Below are positions 1-12,098 of a stretch of 28,268 bases of DNA, one piece after another; positions within the stretch are counted from its first letter, which is position 1; every line of letters begins with the position of its first letter. Both the position numbers and the translations under genes were made by a program. Below the pieces are notes generated by a model. It saw only the letters and a list, made by a program, of their open reading frames with translations, made no database searches and had not been told where the DNA came from. Source of the DNA: Baffinella frigidus. Taxonomy: Eukaryota > Cryptophyceae > Cryptomonadales > Baffinellaceae. Where the stretch lies: positions 291,760-320,027 of the forward strand of contig MU646409.1 of assembly GCA_026770585.1 (NCBI GenBank), read 5' to 3'.

Positions 1-118
1 TTCTCCCTCTCTCTTCCCTCTCTTCCTCTCCCTCTCCCTCCCCCCTCTCCCTCTCTCTCTCCCTCTCTCTCGCCCTCGCCCTCTCCTTTTCCCTATCCAT
101 CTCCCTCTCCCTCCTCTC
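1..118 (+). repeat. CT-rich low-complexity tract
   Basis: Almost pure pyrimidine sequence (CTCTCC and CCCTCT units) ending in CTCACAG at 116-122. It is a microsatellite-like tract and would also act as an extended polypyrimidine tract for a 3' splice site at 121-122. Confidence 0.85.
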
Positions 119-122
119 ACAG

Positions 123-208
123 CGAACCATCCTGCAGGGCGCCAACGCCGAGAGATCGTGCGGGGACATCCAGTCAAGGATGACATCGCTATCTCCCGAA
201 GTCCGCAC
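123..208 (+). CDS. Possible internal exon, product unknown
   Basis: After the pyrimidine tract and its CACAG acceptor, one frame reads without a stop into a protein-like stretch (RTILQGANAERSCGDIQ and onward, about 28 codons) up to a possible GT donor at 209-210. Its phase (2 bases left over) does not fit the next exon I can place, at 1110, which needs one base. Either an exon between 209 and 1109 was missed or this is not an exon of that gene. No family is recognised. Confidence 0.25.
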
Positions 209-1109
209 GTGATGCCCCCCCCACCTCGACATTCCCTCAGTTGCACCCGAGTTGCTCCACTGTTCTGCATCACGGTTCTTACCTGCACCGAGTTGCTGCC
301 AGGGTTTGTTCCTGGACGTAAAGACACCTGTCGTTTTGTTCCAGGGAACACTTTGATTATTCTACAGCTGGGGGAGTGCATTCAAGAGGCGAACGTTGCG
401 AAATAGGACCTCGTCTCAATTGTTAGCAGTTGGTGGTCATGTGGCACATCCGTGCGGAAAAGTGGCGTGTGCCTGCCCGGTGGCTTCCGACCACTTGCTG
501 ACATGGAGGTAGCGCGATGGTGACTGGAGGTAGCCAGATGGGGAGTTGCGTGCGCACCCTGGCAGGGATGTCGGGTATTGACGCGCACCCTAGCAGGTCT
601 GTTTGGCTCAAGACCGTAACGTTGCGTGCTGTCAGGTCTGCCGGGATCACCGTCGTAACTGACGGCGTGGTGCAAGGAATGTGCGCGCTGTTCGCCAACC
701 AAGACGGTACGCCCCGTCCTCTGCAAGTGTTAGCCTCTCGAGCCAGGGGGACATCACTCGAGGTCCTCAGGCGATGGGGCTGGCCTCTTGATTTCATTGC
801 ACGACCCAGATACCATGCCTTGCACGACCTTCGCCAACCAATACGCTTCTTGCTCGTCCTGCAAATGTCTGCTACTCAGGGGAGGCGGGTTGTGAGGCGG
901 GACCCTGCTTGTTCAGGGTGCATGGTGTAGAGTGTAGGGTGTAGGGTGTAGGGTGTAGGATGTAAAGTGTAGGGCTTAGGACGCACGTTGATCATGTTGC
1001 GGCATGCTGGTGTCATTCTCTATCACCTTTCTCCGGGTAGCTTTGCCCACGGAACATTGGGGCGCACGCAACAGCTGGACACCAGCGTCTGACCTCGAGG
1101 CTGGCGCAG
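209..1109. other. No supported gene; intron or intergenic
   Basis: Open frames here are short and look composition-driven. Short degenerate repeats of a GGTAGC...GATGG type occur around 505-545. A G-rich array (TAGGGTG units) lies at about 914-980. An exon linking 123-208 to 1110-1207 could be hidden here, but no block stood out. Confidence 0.5.
914..980 (+). repeat. TAGGGTG-type degenerate tandem array
   Basis: About eight copies of a 7-bp unit close to GTAGGGT. It is one of only two telomere-like arrays near the big gene whose G-rich strand is the + strand. Confidence 0.8.
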
Positions 1110-1557
1110 GCATGGTGAGCATGGTGGAGCTGATTCAGCTTCTCACGTTCGCGGAGATCGAGTACGGTGCTGGCCAGCAGCCGCTCACCCGCGTTCCCAT
1201 CGAGACGGTCAACCCTGCACCCTCAACCCTCAAACCTGCACCTTCAACCCTGCACCCTGAACCCTGAACCCTAAACCCCAAACCCCAAACCCTAACCCCT
1301 GAACCCTAAACCCTAAACCCTAAATCCCAAACCCTAAACCCTTCACCCAAAACCCAAAACCCGAAACCCGAAACCCTGAATCTTAAACCCTAAACCCTAA
1401 ATCCTAAACCCTAAACACTTAACTCTAAACCCTAAACCCCAAACCCTAAATCCTAAACCACAAACCCCAAACCCTAAACCCTAAACCCTGAACCCTAAAC
1501 CCTAAACGCTCAACCCCAAACCCTAAACTATAATTCCTGAACCCTCAACCCTCATTC

Positions 1558-1610
<53 letters not shown>

Positions 1611-4600
1611 ACCCTAAAGGCAACCTGTGACTCGCGTTTTGAGACCGTGAGCACGCTCATCTCTGAAGATCGCTGAATCAGTTCTGCTTTGCATGCTGTG
1701 TGCGGCTTTGATCTGTGGTATGTGAGGGTGGATTTGCGATACGGCTAGGATGTAATAGCATACATTTCAAAGCAAACCAACAGCACCGGCGATTTCAGGA
1801 CGTCACACCGGAATGCCAGACATAGCCTGACGCAACGCTCGTTGTTTGGCGCAACGTTCTGTTCTGCCGCAACGCTCGTGTCCTGACTGAACCCTCTGTT
1901 CTGACGCACCGCTCGTGTGGCAGCTCCCGACGGCGGCGCTGACGTACATCCTCAACGCGTTCTACCACAAGGTTCTGCTCCTCCCACCCGCCTCTCTCGC
2001 ACACACCTCGCGATTACAACTCGGGAGTTTTCCTGACCAACTCGCAAATCCGCGCGGTGCTGCGTGCGTCGGGGCCATCCTTGGCGCGTTTCTCTCTCAA
2101 ACCAGCGCGTGAGCTTGCACCTCACATCAACTTTGAGCGACTTGAGACACGAACGACCTCTGAAACATGATTTGGCATTCCGCGGAAGTCTGCCGGAAGT
2201 CTCCTGAGAGCTCCTGGTTTGACTGCATCCGTCGAATACTGAACGCAAGTGGCTGCCTGGGAACAGGACACCAACAGGGACGGCCTGATCTCGAGTGACG
2301 AAGCGCCTGCCTGGCCCTACGGCCTCTCGGTGCAGGATCTCACGTCGTCCGATGCCCAGACACTCTTCACCACGGTAACCTCCACATCCAGCCAGCCCTG
2401 CGCACGCCCACGCCAGCCAGCATCTCGCTACCTCTATTTCAGCAAGGTGGTCGACACGCACCAGTCGGGCGCACGGCAGTAGAGTGTCGTAATCTGGCGA
2501 GAGATGTTGACGCGCGGTACACCTGCAGTGTGGCTAGTGAATTGGGTTGTTCCCCGATACGCACACGGCGTGAACACCCGGCGCCCCCACCTCCCGATTG
2601 GCAGATTGCCACTCCTGAAGCCCGACGGCCTTGGCAGATGGATATGCTGTTCGAGTCCGGGACAGCCGACGCGCCCACTATCGCGTCGATGTATGGCGGG
2701 CTCGTGGCGGGCACGCTGGCGTGGGTCATGGGTCAGGGGGAGCTCACGGAGGAGCACCAGGTCTTTCCTGTGCCCTCCGCCTGCACCCTCCTGCTCCTGC
2801 GCCCTCCTCCTCCTCCGCGTGTGCCCTCCTCCTGCTTCCTCCTCTTTCTCAGTCCCTTATCCCGCAACCCCGAATCGAAGCGCCAGCAGCAGTGCGTTCT
2901 GCTCTACCCGGAGCCGCCCTCGCAAGCGAGATCGCCCGCCCTCTCTGAAATTGATGGGTTGCAAAGACCACGCACACGGGCGCCGTTCCTCGATGACTGA
3001 AGCGCGCTCGATGCCAGACGCGTGCTTGTCGGCTGACGGCTGACGCGTGCGCCCTTGCACGTGCTGGACAACTGATGATTGGTGCTGCTCCGCGCAGGTG
3101 GCGTTCTACGCAATGATGGCGCTTGCCGACATGGATGGCACCGCTGACGCCACGCCGTCGCTCTCGCTCGGGGAGGCTGCCCGCATCGGCCTCTCCCTCG
3201 AATGGTAAGTCTCTTCCATCCAGCTATACATCCATGTATCCATCCATCTGTACTTTCATACATTTATGCATCTATACATCTATACCCTACACATCTATAC
3301 ATCTATACATCCATCCATCCATTCATCAATCAATCATTCCATCTTTCTTTCCATCTATCTATCCATCCATCCATCCATCCATCCATCCATCCATCCATCC
3401 ATCCATCCATCATCCATCCACATTTCGACACTTGTCCGGGCGGGCGTGGTGTGCGCAGGACGACCTCTGTGACATGCTTCAGCCGAGCAGCTCTTGTGGC
3501 AGTGGTTCTGGAATAAGAGCTCTGCTGGTAGGACCGCGCTTATGTGGCATGTCCCAGCTGCTTTTGCCACGGGGCAGACGTCGCGCCCCTCTGAATGAGA
3601 ATGCTTGTGGAAAGAGTCGTTGTGAGGCGTTTTGGGGGGGTGAACCGTACAGATATGCCATTTCGAGAGGGTAACCGGTACAGTGGGGGGTACACGGTAC
3701 AGTGACTCCATTGACGAGAGGGGACACGGTACAGTGACTTATTTTCTTGTTTTTCCCTCCTGCAGGATGGCCATTGCGGACCTCAACTGTGATCTCATGA
3801 TTTCGCTCGACGAGTTCGTGGTCGGGACCACCTACGCGTCCCCCCCCTGCAATCCATCTGCGGCGATTCCGTCCTGCAATTTCACGGTGCGTGTCCCTGC
3901 CGATTCCTTGCTACGAGTTGACGTTGAAGTGAAGGGCGTCGATGGCTTGCCAGAAGAGCGCGCTGCTCGACCAGCACGGCCGCGCTCATCCAAGTGCTTG
4001 CCGAACCGCATCCTCGACCCCCTCCCTTGAGATGCTCTTTCTCGCCTGCTAACGGCTCACGACACACCCTCGCGCCCCCCCGTACAGGTGCTCTCGACGA
4101 TGGCGGGCGAGTTCGCCACGACGCTCCCCACGACGCCCGGACACAAGTGCTCCTTGCTCGTCCTCCCGGGCGTCAACTACCCGGCACCTTTCCAGGAGGG
4201 GCAGCCCTTGTGCCTTCCTGTCAGGGTACCCCGCCCAACCCTCCCCGCCTCGCACCTGACAGCTCCGCACGCATCGCCGCTCAACGCACTGGCATCCGAC
4301 GCGCCCGCGAGCGGGTCTCTCATGACTTGACACCTTTTTTTCATCCGGACAACTTCACCAACCCCGTTCTTGCGGCTAGCCAGCCCACCCGTTCATTCCT
4401 GGAGGGTAACCAGCCCACCCACGCCCTCCGTGAGGGTAGCCCGCCCGCCCGCCTCCTCCCCTAGCAAGCGAGACGCTGCCGTGAAGATAGAGCCTTTGAG
4501 AGAGCGCGTGGGTGGTAGCAACGCGAAAGGTGGCATACCTTGACCCACCACAAAACCGCCCGCCCCCCACTCGCTCCGTGCTCCAACCCTGCGCGGCGCC

Positions 4601-7600
4601 ACCTCCCCGACGCCGCATTTCCACCATCCCGTTCCTGCTGGGCGTGAAGCTCGTCCCGTGTCAAAACAGTCCGTTTTCCTGGTGGGTGTGACGCCCTTGT
4701 GTTGGGTGTCCCAGGAAATCGAGAAGGCGCCCTGCGAGCCCAACTCGGGCGGGTGCGACGACGCTGACAACGCGACTGGCATCCCCACCCCCGCCTCAAC
4801 GCGGCAGCGCCTCTCGCAAGACTCCTCGCCGGTGATGCCCCCACCGCGCGAACACGCAAGGGGGGACGCGCGGTTTCGCAACTTGACATACCTCACCGTT
4901 TTTCGCCGAAAGGCGGGGGGGTGACGGTAGGCAGTTGCTGACAAGAGCACGGTGGGAGCAGCATGCGTCACCTGAGGCTCCTTTCCTGTTTGTCTGTGAA
5001 TTTCAACACGGCTAGTCTTGTCTGGGGCTCCTACCACAGTCCGTGTCCCCTTACAGCACCACCCCCCTTTCCTTTTCCAAGCGATGCACCCGACGCCCCC
5101 ACAAGGCCGCTGATCCACACTCCAAGAGTCTCAACCCTCACGCCGCTGCATGCCTGGGTAGGTGGGAGCAATGCCTCAATCCGTGCAGGCAACGTACCTG
5201 GTTTCGGGAAGCGGGTGCGGGTGGGGAAGCTGACGGCGGTGCCTGACGTTCGCAGAGTGGCATGACGCGCACCAGCGTGGTGTCCCGGACGCACCTGCAC
5301 CCAGCCTCGATGGCGAAGAGCCTTGGCGACAAGACGCGCAAGGCATCCACGCTGCGCCGCGTCGCCCAGATGCGCCAGGTTTGCCCTGCTCCCTTGACCC
5401 TGAACCCTTAACCCTAAACCCTAAACCCTAAACCCTAAACCCTAAACCCTAAACCCTAAACCCTAAACCCTAAACCCTAAACCCTAAACCCTGAACCCTA
5501 AACCCTAAACCCTAAACTCTAAACCCGAAACCCCTGAACCGTAAACCCTAAATTCTGAACACTTAACCTTGTACCCATGTACACCACACCACTCCACATT
5601 GCAAACGCCACACCCCACACCAGGCCATGACGGCAGAGGGCTTGCCATTCTCCTTCCATGGCAAAGCCCTGACAACCCTCATGGACGAGCGTCGCGCGGC
5701 CCACAAGCACCGCAACGACGGTGCGCCCTCAACCCTCAACCCTCAACCTTACACCCTGCACCCTCACCCTCAACCCTGCACCCTCAACCCTGCACCCTCA
5801 ACCCTGCACCCTGAACCCTGCACCCTGAACCTTACACCCTACGCCCTCACCGTGAACCCGACCCTGCACCCTGCACCCTGCACCCTGCACCCTGACCCCT
5901 GAACCCTGAACCCTGAACCCTGAACCCTGAACCCTGCACTCTAAACCGTAACGCAGCGCGGCGGGCGCGGGCATCCGGTGCGGGGTCGGAGACGCGGCGG
6001 GCGTCGCTGGCCATGTTCGCGCGCGCGCAGAAGGCTTCCAAGGGCCCGGCCTCCACGCCCAAGCGCGCCAGGGCTACTCGCACGGTCAGTCTCTCGTTCT
6101 AGACGAATGGTGCCCCACGTTATAGAATCACGGGCCTTAGCGTTAGATTCACGGGCCCGTGCGGTTCAATCACGGGCCCTGGAGTGTGATGCCGCCAATT
6201 CGCGAATACGGAGGGGGGGGCGGCATGCAGTTGCTCACACGGGCACGGAAGAAGCACACGCCCCAGCATGTGTCTATCCACCCGCTTCCTGACCAGGAGC
6301 TGCAACCAGTGTGAACCTATGGACGAGTCGCACACCTCGAAGCCGGGCGGCGCTAGCACACAGTTGGGTTCGCCGGAAATTTCGACCAGAAAGCTGGTTC
6401 TGACCAGCAGCTGCAAACCCTCAAGGTCGAGGGCGGTGGTTGAGGGTTTCCTGCCGGATTAATGGTGGTGGTTAAGGGTTTCTGACCAGGAGCTGCAAAC
6501 AACGGCAGGGCGCGAAGCTGAGGGAAGCAGGGCTTGGAGCCATTCGGCGCGACAAGGCCACTGGCAAGTATGTCCGCGCCCAGCATCCGCGCGCCACCCG
6601 CGCCGTCAGGTCACCATCCACGATATCTGTAGTAACCGTGTGTCCCGATTTGCTACTGTAGGATCAGGCGGATCTCTCCACGTCGCTACATACCACGTCT
6701 TGAGATGGATGGGCGCGCCAATGCCTACACCCCTTTGAACCGTGCACCCTGCACCCTGCACCCTACACCCTACTCACGCAAGCTGCCTCCGGGGAGCGAA
6801 CCTCGTGATCGCGCTTGTCACCCCCAACCCCTAGAATCCGACCCCTGAACCCTGGGCAGGCACGAGGCGGGTTTGAAGGCGGCGGGGCGTGCCGTGCGGA
6901 GCAGGGTGCTGGGTGCTGCCAAGGTGTCCCGCAAACGCGCTGGTACCCCCAAAACCTCAACCCCCCAACCCGGAACCCGAAACCCGGAACCCGGAACCCG
7001 AAACCCGGAACCCGAAACCCGAAACCCGGAACCCGGAACCCGAACCAGCGAGCCCTTGTCGTGACACTCGTCGAATATCGTGCAACTGCGCGCTGGTACA
7101 CGTCCGTTCTCTTGAATCCAGAACCCTCTTGATTGGGACCATCCTCGCTTTCCGTGCAATTAGCACACGGTGTGTGTACGCCAGCGTCGAATACTTCGTA
7201 GCATAGTATTCCTACTGATGCAACGCTGTGATGGGTGGGCAATCCCTCAGAAGCGCGTGCCAACCCTGTGGCTAGTCTCACGCAGTTGACCTGGCGTGTC
7301 ATCACTTTGGTCAGTCTGCCGCGGGTGTCCGAGGTTGGTCTGACCTCGCGTGTGTTGGGTGCTCAGGCACCCGCACGTCGCACACGGCGCACATGGATGC
7401 CGCGACCGAGAGGGTCTCCCCCGTCACGGCCCCGTACGTGGTCAAGTTCACCAAGCCGGCCAGCTGCTCGGCAGCGCAGCTCCTCGCGAAAATGGACCTG
7501 GAATTCTCCTGCACGTCCCCCTGGAGTGTCGCGGCGATGGTATCTTTCATCCTTTCCCGCCCCCCCTGTCACGCGGCCCCACACACATCCGAATTCGCCG

Positions 7601-10600
7601 TGTATCACCTGCAACGCATGCGGCCGTGTGACACAAGGTGACCTTGGTCTGTGCCGCCGAGCACCCACGTGGTGCGCGTGGGTGCGCGGCGTCGCACCGA
7701 GATCTCAAACGGTGGTGTGCGGTACAGAGTCCGCCGCACCCGGCGAGCGCAATGTCGCCACCACGCACGCAGATGTTGACTTTTGTCAGATGGTGACTTT
7801 TGGACGGCGGGGTGTTGCAGGCAACGTACAAAATGACGGGGTGGAACATGGCGGGCTACCTGGGTGTGGGTTTCATGCCGAGCGATACCTGCCTCACGTA
7901 CGAACCTCTTTTGCCATTTGCGTTTTCTGCTGCCTCGTGCCCTTGGTGTTTTGGTGCTTTGTGTTACACTCGCATCACATCTCACTCCCACCCCGCCAAT
8001 GAGAGATATGAAAGCTGCCCGCAGCAGTCCACAGTCGGACAAGTTGAGAAGTTGATACCGCACCGTATGGCGACCTCTGACTGGGCGCAATCTCATCGGG
8101 TCCCTTCATAACTCGATGTGTACCAGAAATCGGTGAGATTGACGGCTCTGAGATACATTATATCAGGAGACGAGACTGAATCGTGGCATGGCAGGGCTGG
8201 GGCCTATACGGAGCTGCAAGATGCCACCTTGATGTTCATCAACCCCGCGTCGCTGCAGAACGTCGTCGTCCAGAAGGTTGGCTCGCTCGTTGTCACGAGG
8301 TTGCCTCTCTTGTTGTGCTGTCGTGTCGCCACGTTGCTGGAGGCACCTCTGTCCGTGGTTCCCCTCTCCACGCAAGAAGACACACACGTTTCCAATAGTG
8401 TGGGGCGCGGTGTTCCGCGTTCGTCTGGGTGAGGGGAAATTGTTTACTTTAGGCATAGTTGAACGCCATAATTGGCGTTCCCAAAGGGAGCTACCCCCTT
8501 GAGCAGTCTGGCTTGATGATGGGGATCCGTGGAGGATCTGATGCGTAGTCAGTCGACAAGCACGAGGAATGCACCGTTACTCAAGGTCACGTAGGTTCCA
8601 CTTGGTGACCGCGCTCGGGGCGGGGTGCTCGGGGTGCTGGCCGCGCTGGCCTTTAGGGTGTAGGGTGTAGGGTGTAGGGAGTAGGGGTTAGGGTGAAGGG
8701 TGTAAGGGTGTAGGGATAAGGGTGTAGGGTTTAAACGATCAACGCCGAGGGGCTGACCTGGCGGTGTGTGGTGCAGGCGTGGGACCGCATCATGCAAGAA
8801 CAGCCGGATAGCCTTTCCTTCCTCGCGGTTGGTACGTGCCCCGCACCGTGTTCCTGCATTCCCGGCGAGAAGAGGCGCCATTCGGTGCACTGTAGTGCGC
8901 GTGTTTCAAAGAGATATGGTGTGTGCGAGCCAGCGGCAATTTGCTTCGTATGGTGCGTCCTGCCGCCCTGCCTGCGCACGCAACCCCACGTGCATACTGT
9001 GTTGCATGCCCCGAAGCCAAGCCGGCAGCCGCCCCCGGCAAGCGCTCCCGGTAGGGTCTTCTTGAGCCCCCCGGATGGCTCAAGAAGAGCTTGTGCCCCC
9101 ACGACAGCCCAGAGTTGCTCCCTCTTTTCATTTTTTATGTCTGGATCTGCCATTCACCCTGGAGTGGGGCGCCACTGCTCAGTTTTCCGCCGAGTGCACC
9201 ATGCGCATACAATCGGAAATGATCGAAAGGACAGCACCTGGGACGGATGAGAATCGTGCACCTTTCCCTCCCCGCCTGACGCCTCCCCCTCCTACTCTCT
9301 GTTGCCACAGGAGGAGTGCAGGCCACGTTGGAGATTTTCAAGAGCTACATTGAGTTTCTCGGGGTGATCTATCCGGACGGGGTGGATCAGCTTCGCACCT
9401 GGCCAGAGATCGACGCGCTCTCCAGCGTGTGGCAAGAAAACCCCGCGGACAGGTAAGCCCCGGCCTCGGGGTGTTGCTGACCTTGCTGACGTTCGAACAC
9501 ACGGCTGAGTGCTCAACGCTGAACGCTGCATGATGAACCCTGCTCGCTGAACCCTGGATGCTGAATGGTGAATGCTGAACAACGCTCCGTCCACATGATA
9601 GCTCGTCCGTGCGATCGCTAGAGAGAGGACATCCCGTCTCTGGTTCCAGAGCTAGAGCGATGCCTCCCAGCCTCACAATTGCCAGGCCCCCCTTCCATCT
9701 CAACATTCAGTGTAATCAAGTTTTCTCAGTCTAAAATGCACTTTTGAGATCCCGATAGCGTGGTTTTGAGACCAGGTACTGATGCATGTCATGGGTTGAG
9801 ATGGTGAGCATGGTCGGGTTCGACTCAGTCACTCGGTCAGCAACAGGCTTGCGGGAGCGCTCTGCAGAATCTGACAGGTGATGTGACTTGCAGGAACATG
9901 GATTACATGACGCTTGGTGTGGACGAGGTTATGTTCAATCTGGCGTACGGGTTTAACGACTCCCTCGAAAACGTCACGGCGTACGAGAACGAATTCGCGT
10001 AAGCTTGCCCTTCTGCCCTTCAGAAGACATCCGCACACCCGGAGTGTGCTCCTGGATAGCAGGCCATGTACACGTCTGTTTCCATATTCTGAGCTCACGA
10101 CTCGCATTGTTTCGTTTGCCGAGGGGCACATACCTCTGCGAGTGGTCTCCAGCGATCGCGGCGTCCCAAGGTTCTGACGCGGAAGCGTAATGCACGGCAG
10201 GCACATTCCGACGGGCAACGGATTCACCCCCACCTTTGTCAAGAGCCTGTTCGTGCCGCACTGCGAGCACAGCGGCTGTGAAGCCAACTCCGGTGTCCCC
10301 CACTCCCACCGCCCCGTGCTTGGTGGTGTTGCAAGTTTCGGCGTGTTGGTCAAGGGCTCTGCATTCTCGGTTCTGGCTCCCCATTATAGCAGCCGCGTGG
10401 CAGCCGCTTGCAGAGAGAGACTGATAGATACATACATACATACATACATACATACATACATACATACATACATACATACATACATACATACATACATACA
10501 TACATACATACATACATACATANNNNNNNNNNNNNNNNNNNNNNNNNNNNNNNNNNNNNNNNNNNNNNNNNNNNNNNNNNNNNNNNNNNNNNNNNNNNNN

Positions 10601-12056
10601 NNNNCATACATACATACATACATACATACATACATACATACATACATACATACATACATACATACATACATACATACATACATACATACATACATACATA
10701 GAGCGAGAGAGCGAGCGAGACAGAGCGAAACAGAGAGAGTGCGAGAGAGATAGAGAGAGAGCGCGCGAGAGAGCGAGAGAGAGAGAGAGCCGCGTGGGTC
10801 AGAGTAGAACAACGTGGCAGCCTGGACCGTGACCGCCCGGTGGCTCGCAGGCATGTGCGAAAGCAGTGATTACTCGCGAGCGACATGCGTGGTGTCTGAC
10901 ACGGGGTGTTGCCAGGCTGCGGAAGCGCGCAAGGCGTCGTGGCTGGAGGTACGTACCTGCGCTCCACCCCACTTGGAGCCACGTTTCGCCGCCTTGGTGT
11001 TGACCGTGTGTCGTGTTTCTCGCGCGTGCAGGGTGCAGCAGCCTGCTGCTGTGCGAGGCTCAAACCCTTACACCCTAGGCACGTAACCTGAGATGTAGGC
11101 TCGTCACCTGATACCCACAGAATGGGTCGTGAGGGCGCCTGCTGGATGGTGCCGTGTCGCCTCGCACCTGCCCTGTCTGGCGCGTGATTGCAGGGTGGGG
11201 CAGCCCAGTGTTGAAGGTAGCATGGTGTGATGAGGGGGTGTTGCGCCCGCGTGTATCATCCTTCGTTTCACGACCGAAGCGATTTCCAGAGCGAAACGGC
11301 TGAACGCGTGAGGCGGGGGGGGGGTGTAACATGGTGTGGGGTGAGCAGGTGCTCCCGCGTGGATTCTTCCGGGCGGGGTGGAAGTGTACTGCCAGGGCAC
11401 TCTGATCAGCCCCACCTCCGTTCTCACCGCGGCGTCGTGTGCCGTCGAAGAGGGCGACTCGTACCACCCTCGCCCCACCATCCTCCCGCATTGTTGTCGA
11501 CACCCCTCCGTCCTGGATTCCTCATTGGGGAACACCAAACTCTCGGGAACACAAAACCCTAAACACTAAACACTCCCTAAACCCAAACCACTGAACCCCA
11601 ATCCCCAATCCCCAATCCCCAATCCCCAACGCATAAACCCTTGACGCAGGGTGGTGATTGCGCACGGGGCGGGTCCCGCGTGCGAAGAGAGGATCACGAT
11701 CCTCCCGGGAGCAATCCACGAACACCCAGGGTACTTATTGGAAACAACCGGTGATGCCCTCTCTCGCACGCTCTCATTCGCGCGCTCTCTCACACACACT
11801 TCCTCTCTCTGTCGCTCGCTTTTTAAAAAAAAATCTCTCTCCCCCCCCTTCCCCACTCTATCCCTCTCTCACTCTCTTTCGCTCGCTCGCTCGCTCTCTC
11901 TCCCTCTTTCTCTCCCGCTCTCTATCTCCCGCTCTCTCACTCTCGCTCTTTCACTCCCTCTTTTTTTTTATCTCGCTTGCTCGCTCGCTCTCTCTAGCTC
12001 TCTCTCTAGCTCTCTCTAGCTCTCTCTCTCTCTCTAGCTCTCGCTCTTTCTATTTA

Positions 12057-12098
<42 letters not shown>

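Larger units (their letters stand above)
1924..3886 (+). other. EF-hand region of the large gene (five exons)
   Basis: Residues about 33-201 of the model. Joining exon 1924-1971 to exon 2267-2374 at phase 0 recreates an incoming helix followed by the loop [12 protein letters not shown] (residues 49-60). Every coordinating position fits the canonical EF-hand (D1, N3, D5, G6, I8, E12). Joining 3098-3204 to 3766-3886 gives a second loop, [12 protein letters not shown] (residues 166-177), with D1, N3, D5, I8 and E12 but Leu instead of Gly at position 6. Between them, [18 protein letters not shown] looks like a stretched, degenerate loop. EF-hand pairs bind calcium; the first loop should be competent and the second weaker. 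Both loops become complete only after the introns are removed, which independently supports the splice model. Confidence 0.75.
5256..6942 (+). other. Lys/Arg/Ala-rich basic region of the large gene (five exons)
   Basis: Exons 5256-5378, 5624-5720, 5957-6084, 6509-6609 and 6860-6942 (residues about 287-463) encode a strongly basic segment with few acidic residues. Examples are [31 protein letters not shown] and [20 protein letters not shown]. The composition recalls linker histones, ribosomal-protein tails or polyanion-binding segments, but I see no defined domain. Phase agrees at all four junctions, including two split codons. Such a segment between calcium-binding and extracellular-type modules is odd. 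It might be a nucleic-acid or polyanion binder, a processed spacer, or the tail of a separate upstream gene. Confidence 0.55.
8777..10952 (+). other. Helical segment plus six-Cys module before the protease-like domain
   Basis: Exons 8777-8831, 9311-9452, 9894-9998, 10201-10292 and 10851-10952 (residues 575-739). The first three encode an acidic, mostly helical region ([38 protein letters not shown]) with one NVT and one NDS sequon. The last two encode six Cys (residues 696, 701, 708, 718, 725, 726) spaced C-x4-C-x6-C-x9-C-x6-CC. A six-Cys knot ending in CC directly before an S1 domain is reminiscent of arthropod clip domains, but I claim resemblance of layout only. The intron between the last two exons holds the assembly gap. 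Confidence 0.5.

Noticed and set aside
517-930. 137-codon ORF on the plus strand
   Set aside because: Overlapped by equally long antisense frames, with no splice logic and no recognisable family.
3202-3516. Ser-Ile-His-Pro repeat protein
   Set aside because: Produced by the CATC microsatellite in an intron; it runs past a good GTAAGT donor.
5396-5570. True chromosome end
   Set aside because: The CCCTAAA run is short, degenerate at its edges and flanked by exons on both sides, so it is interstitial.
10190-10753. Long open frames of repeating Tyr-Ile-His-Thr or Met-Tyr-Val-Cys on both strands
   Set aside because: They are translations of the CATA microsatellite across an N gap and are open in several frames on both strands.
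11035-11084. Possible exon reading [15 protein letters not shown] before the S1-like domain
   Set aside because: It resembles an S1 N-terminus, but none of its frames joins in phase to both neighbours with the splice sites present.
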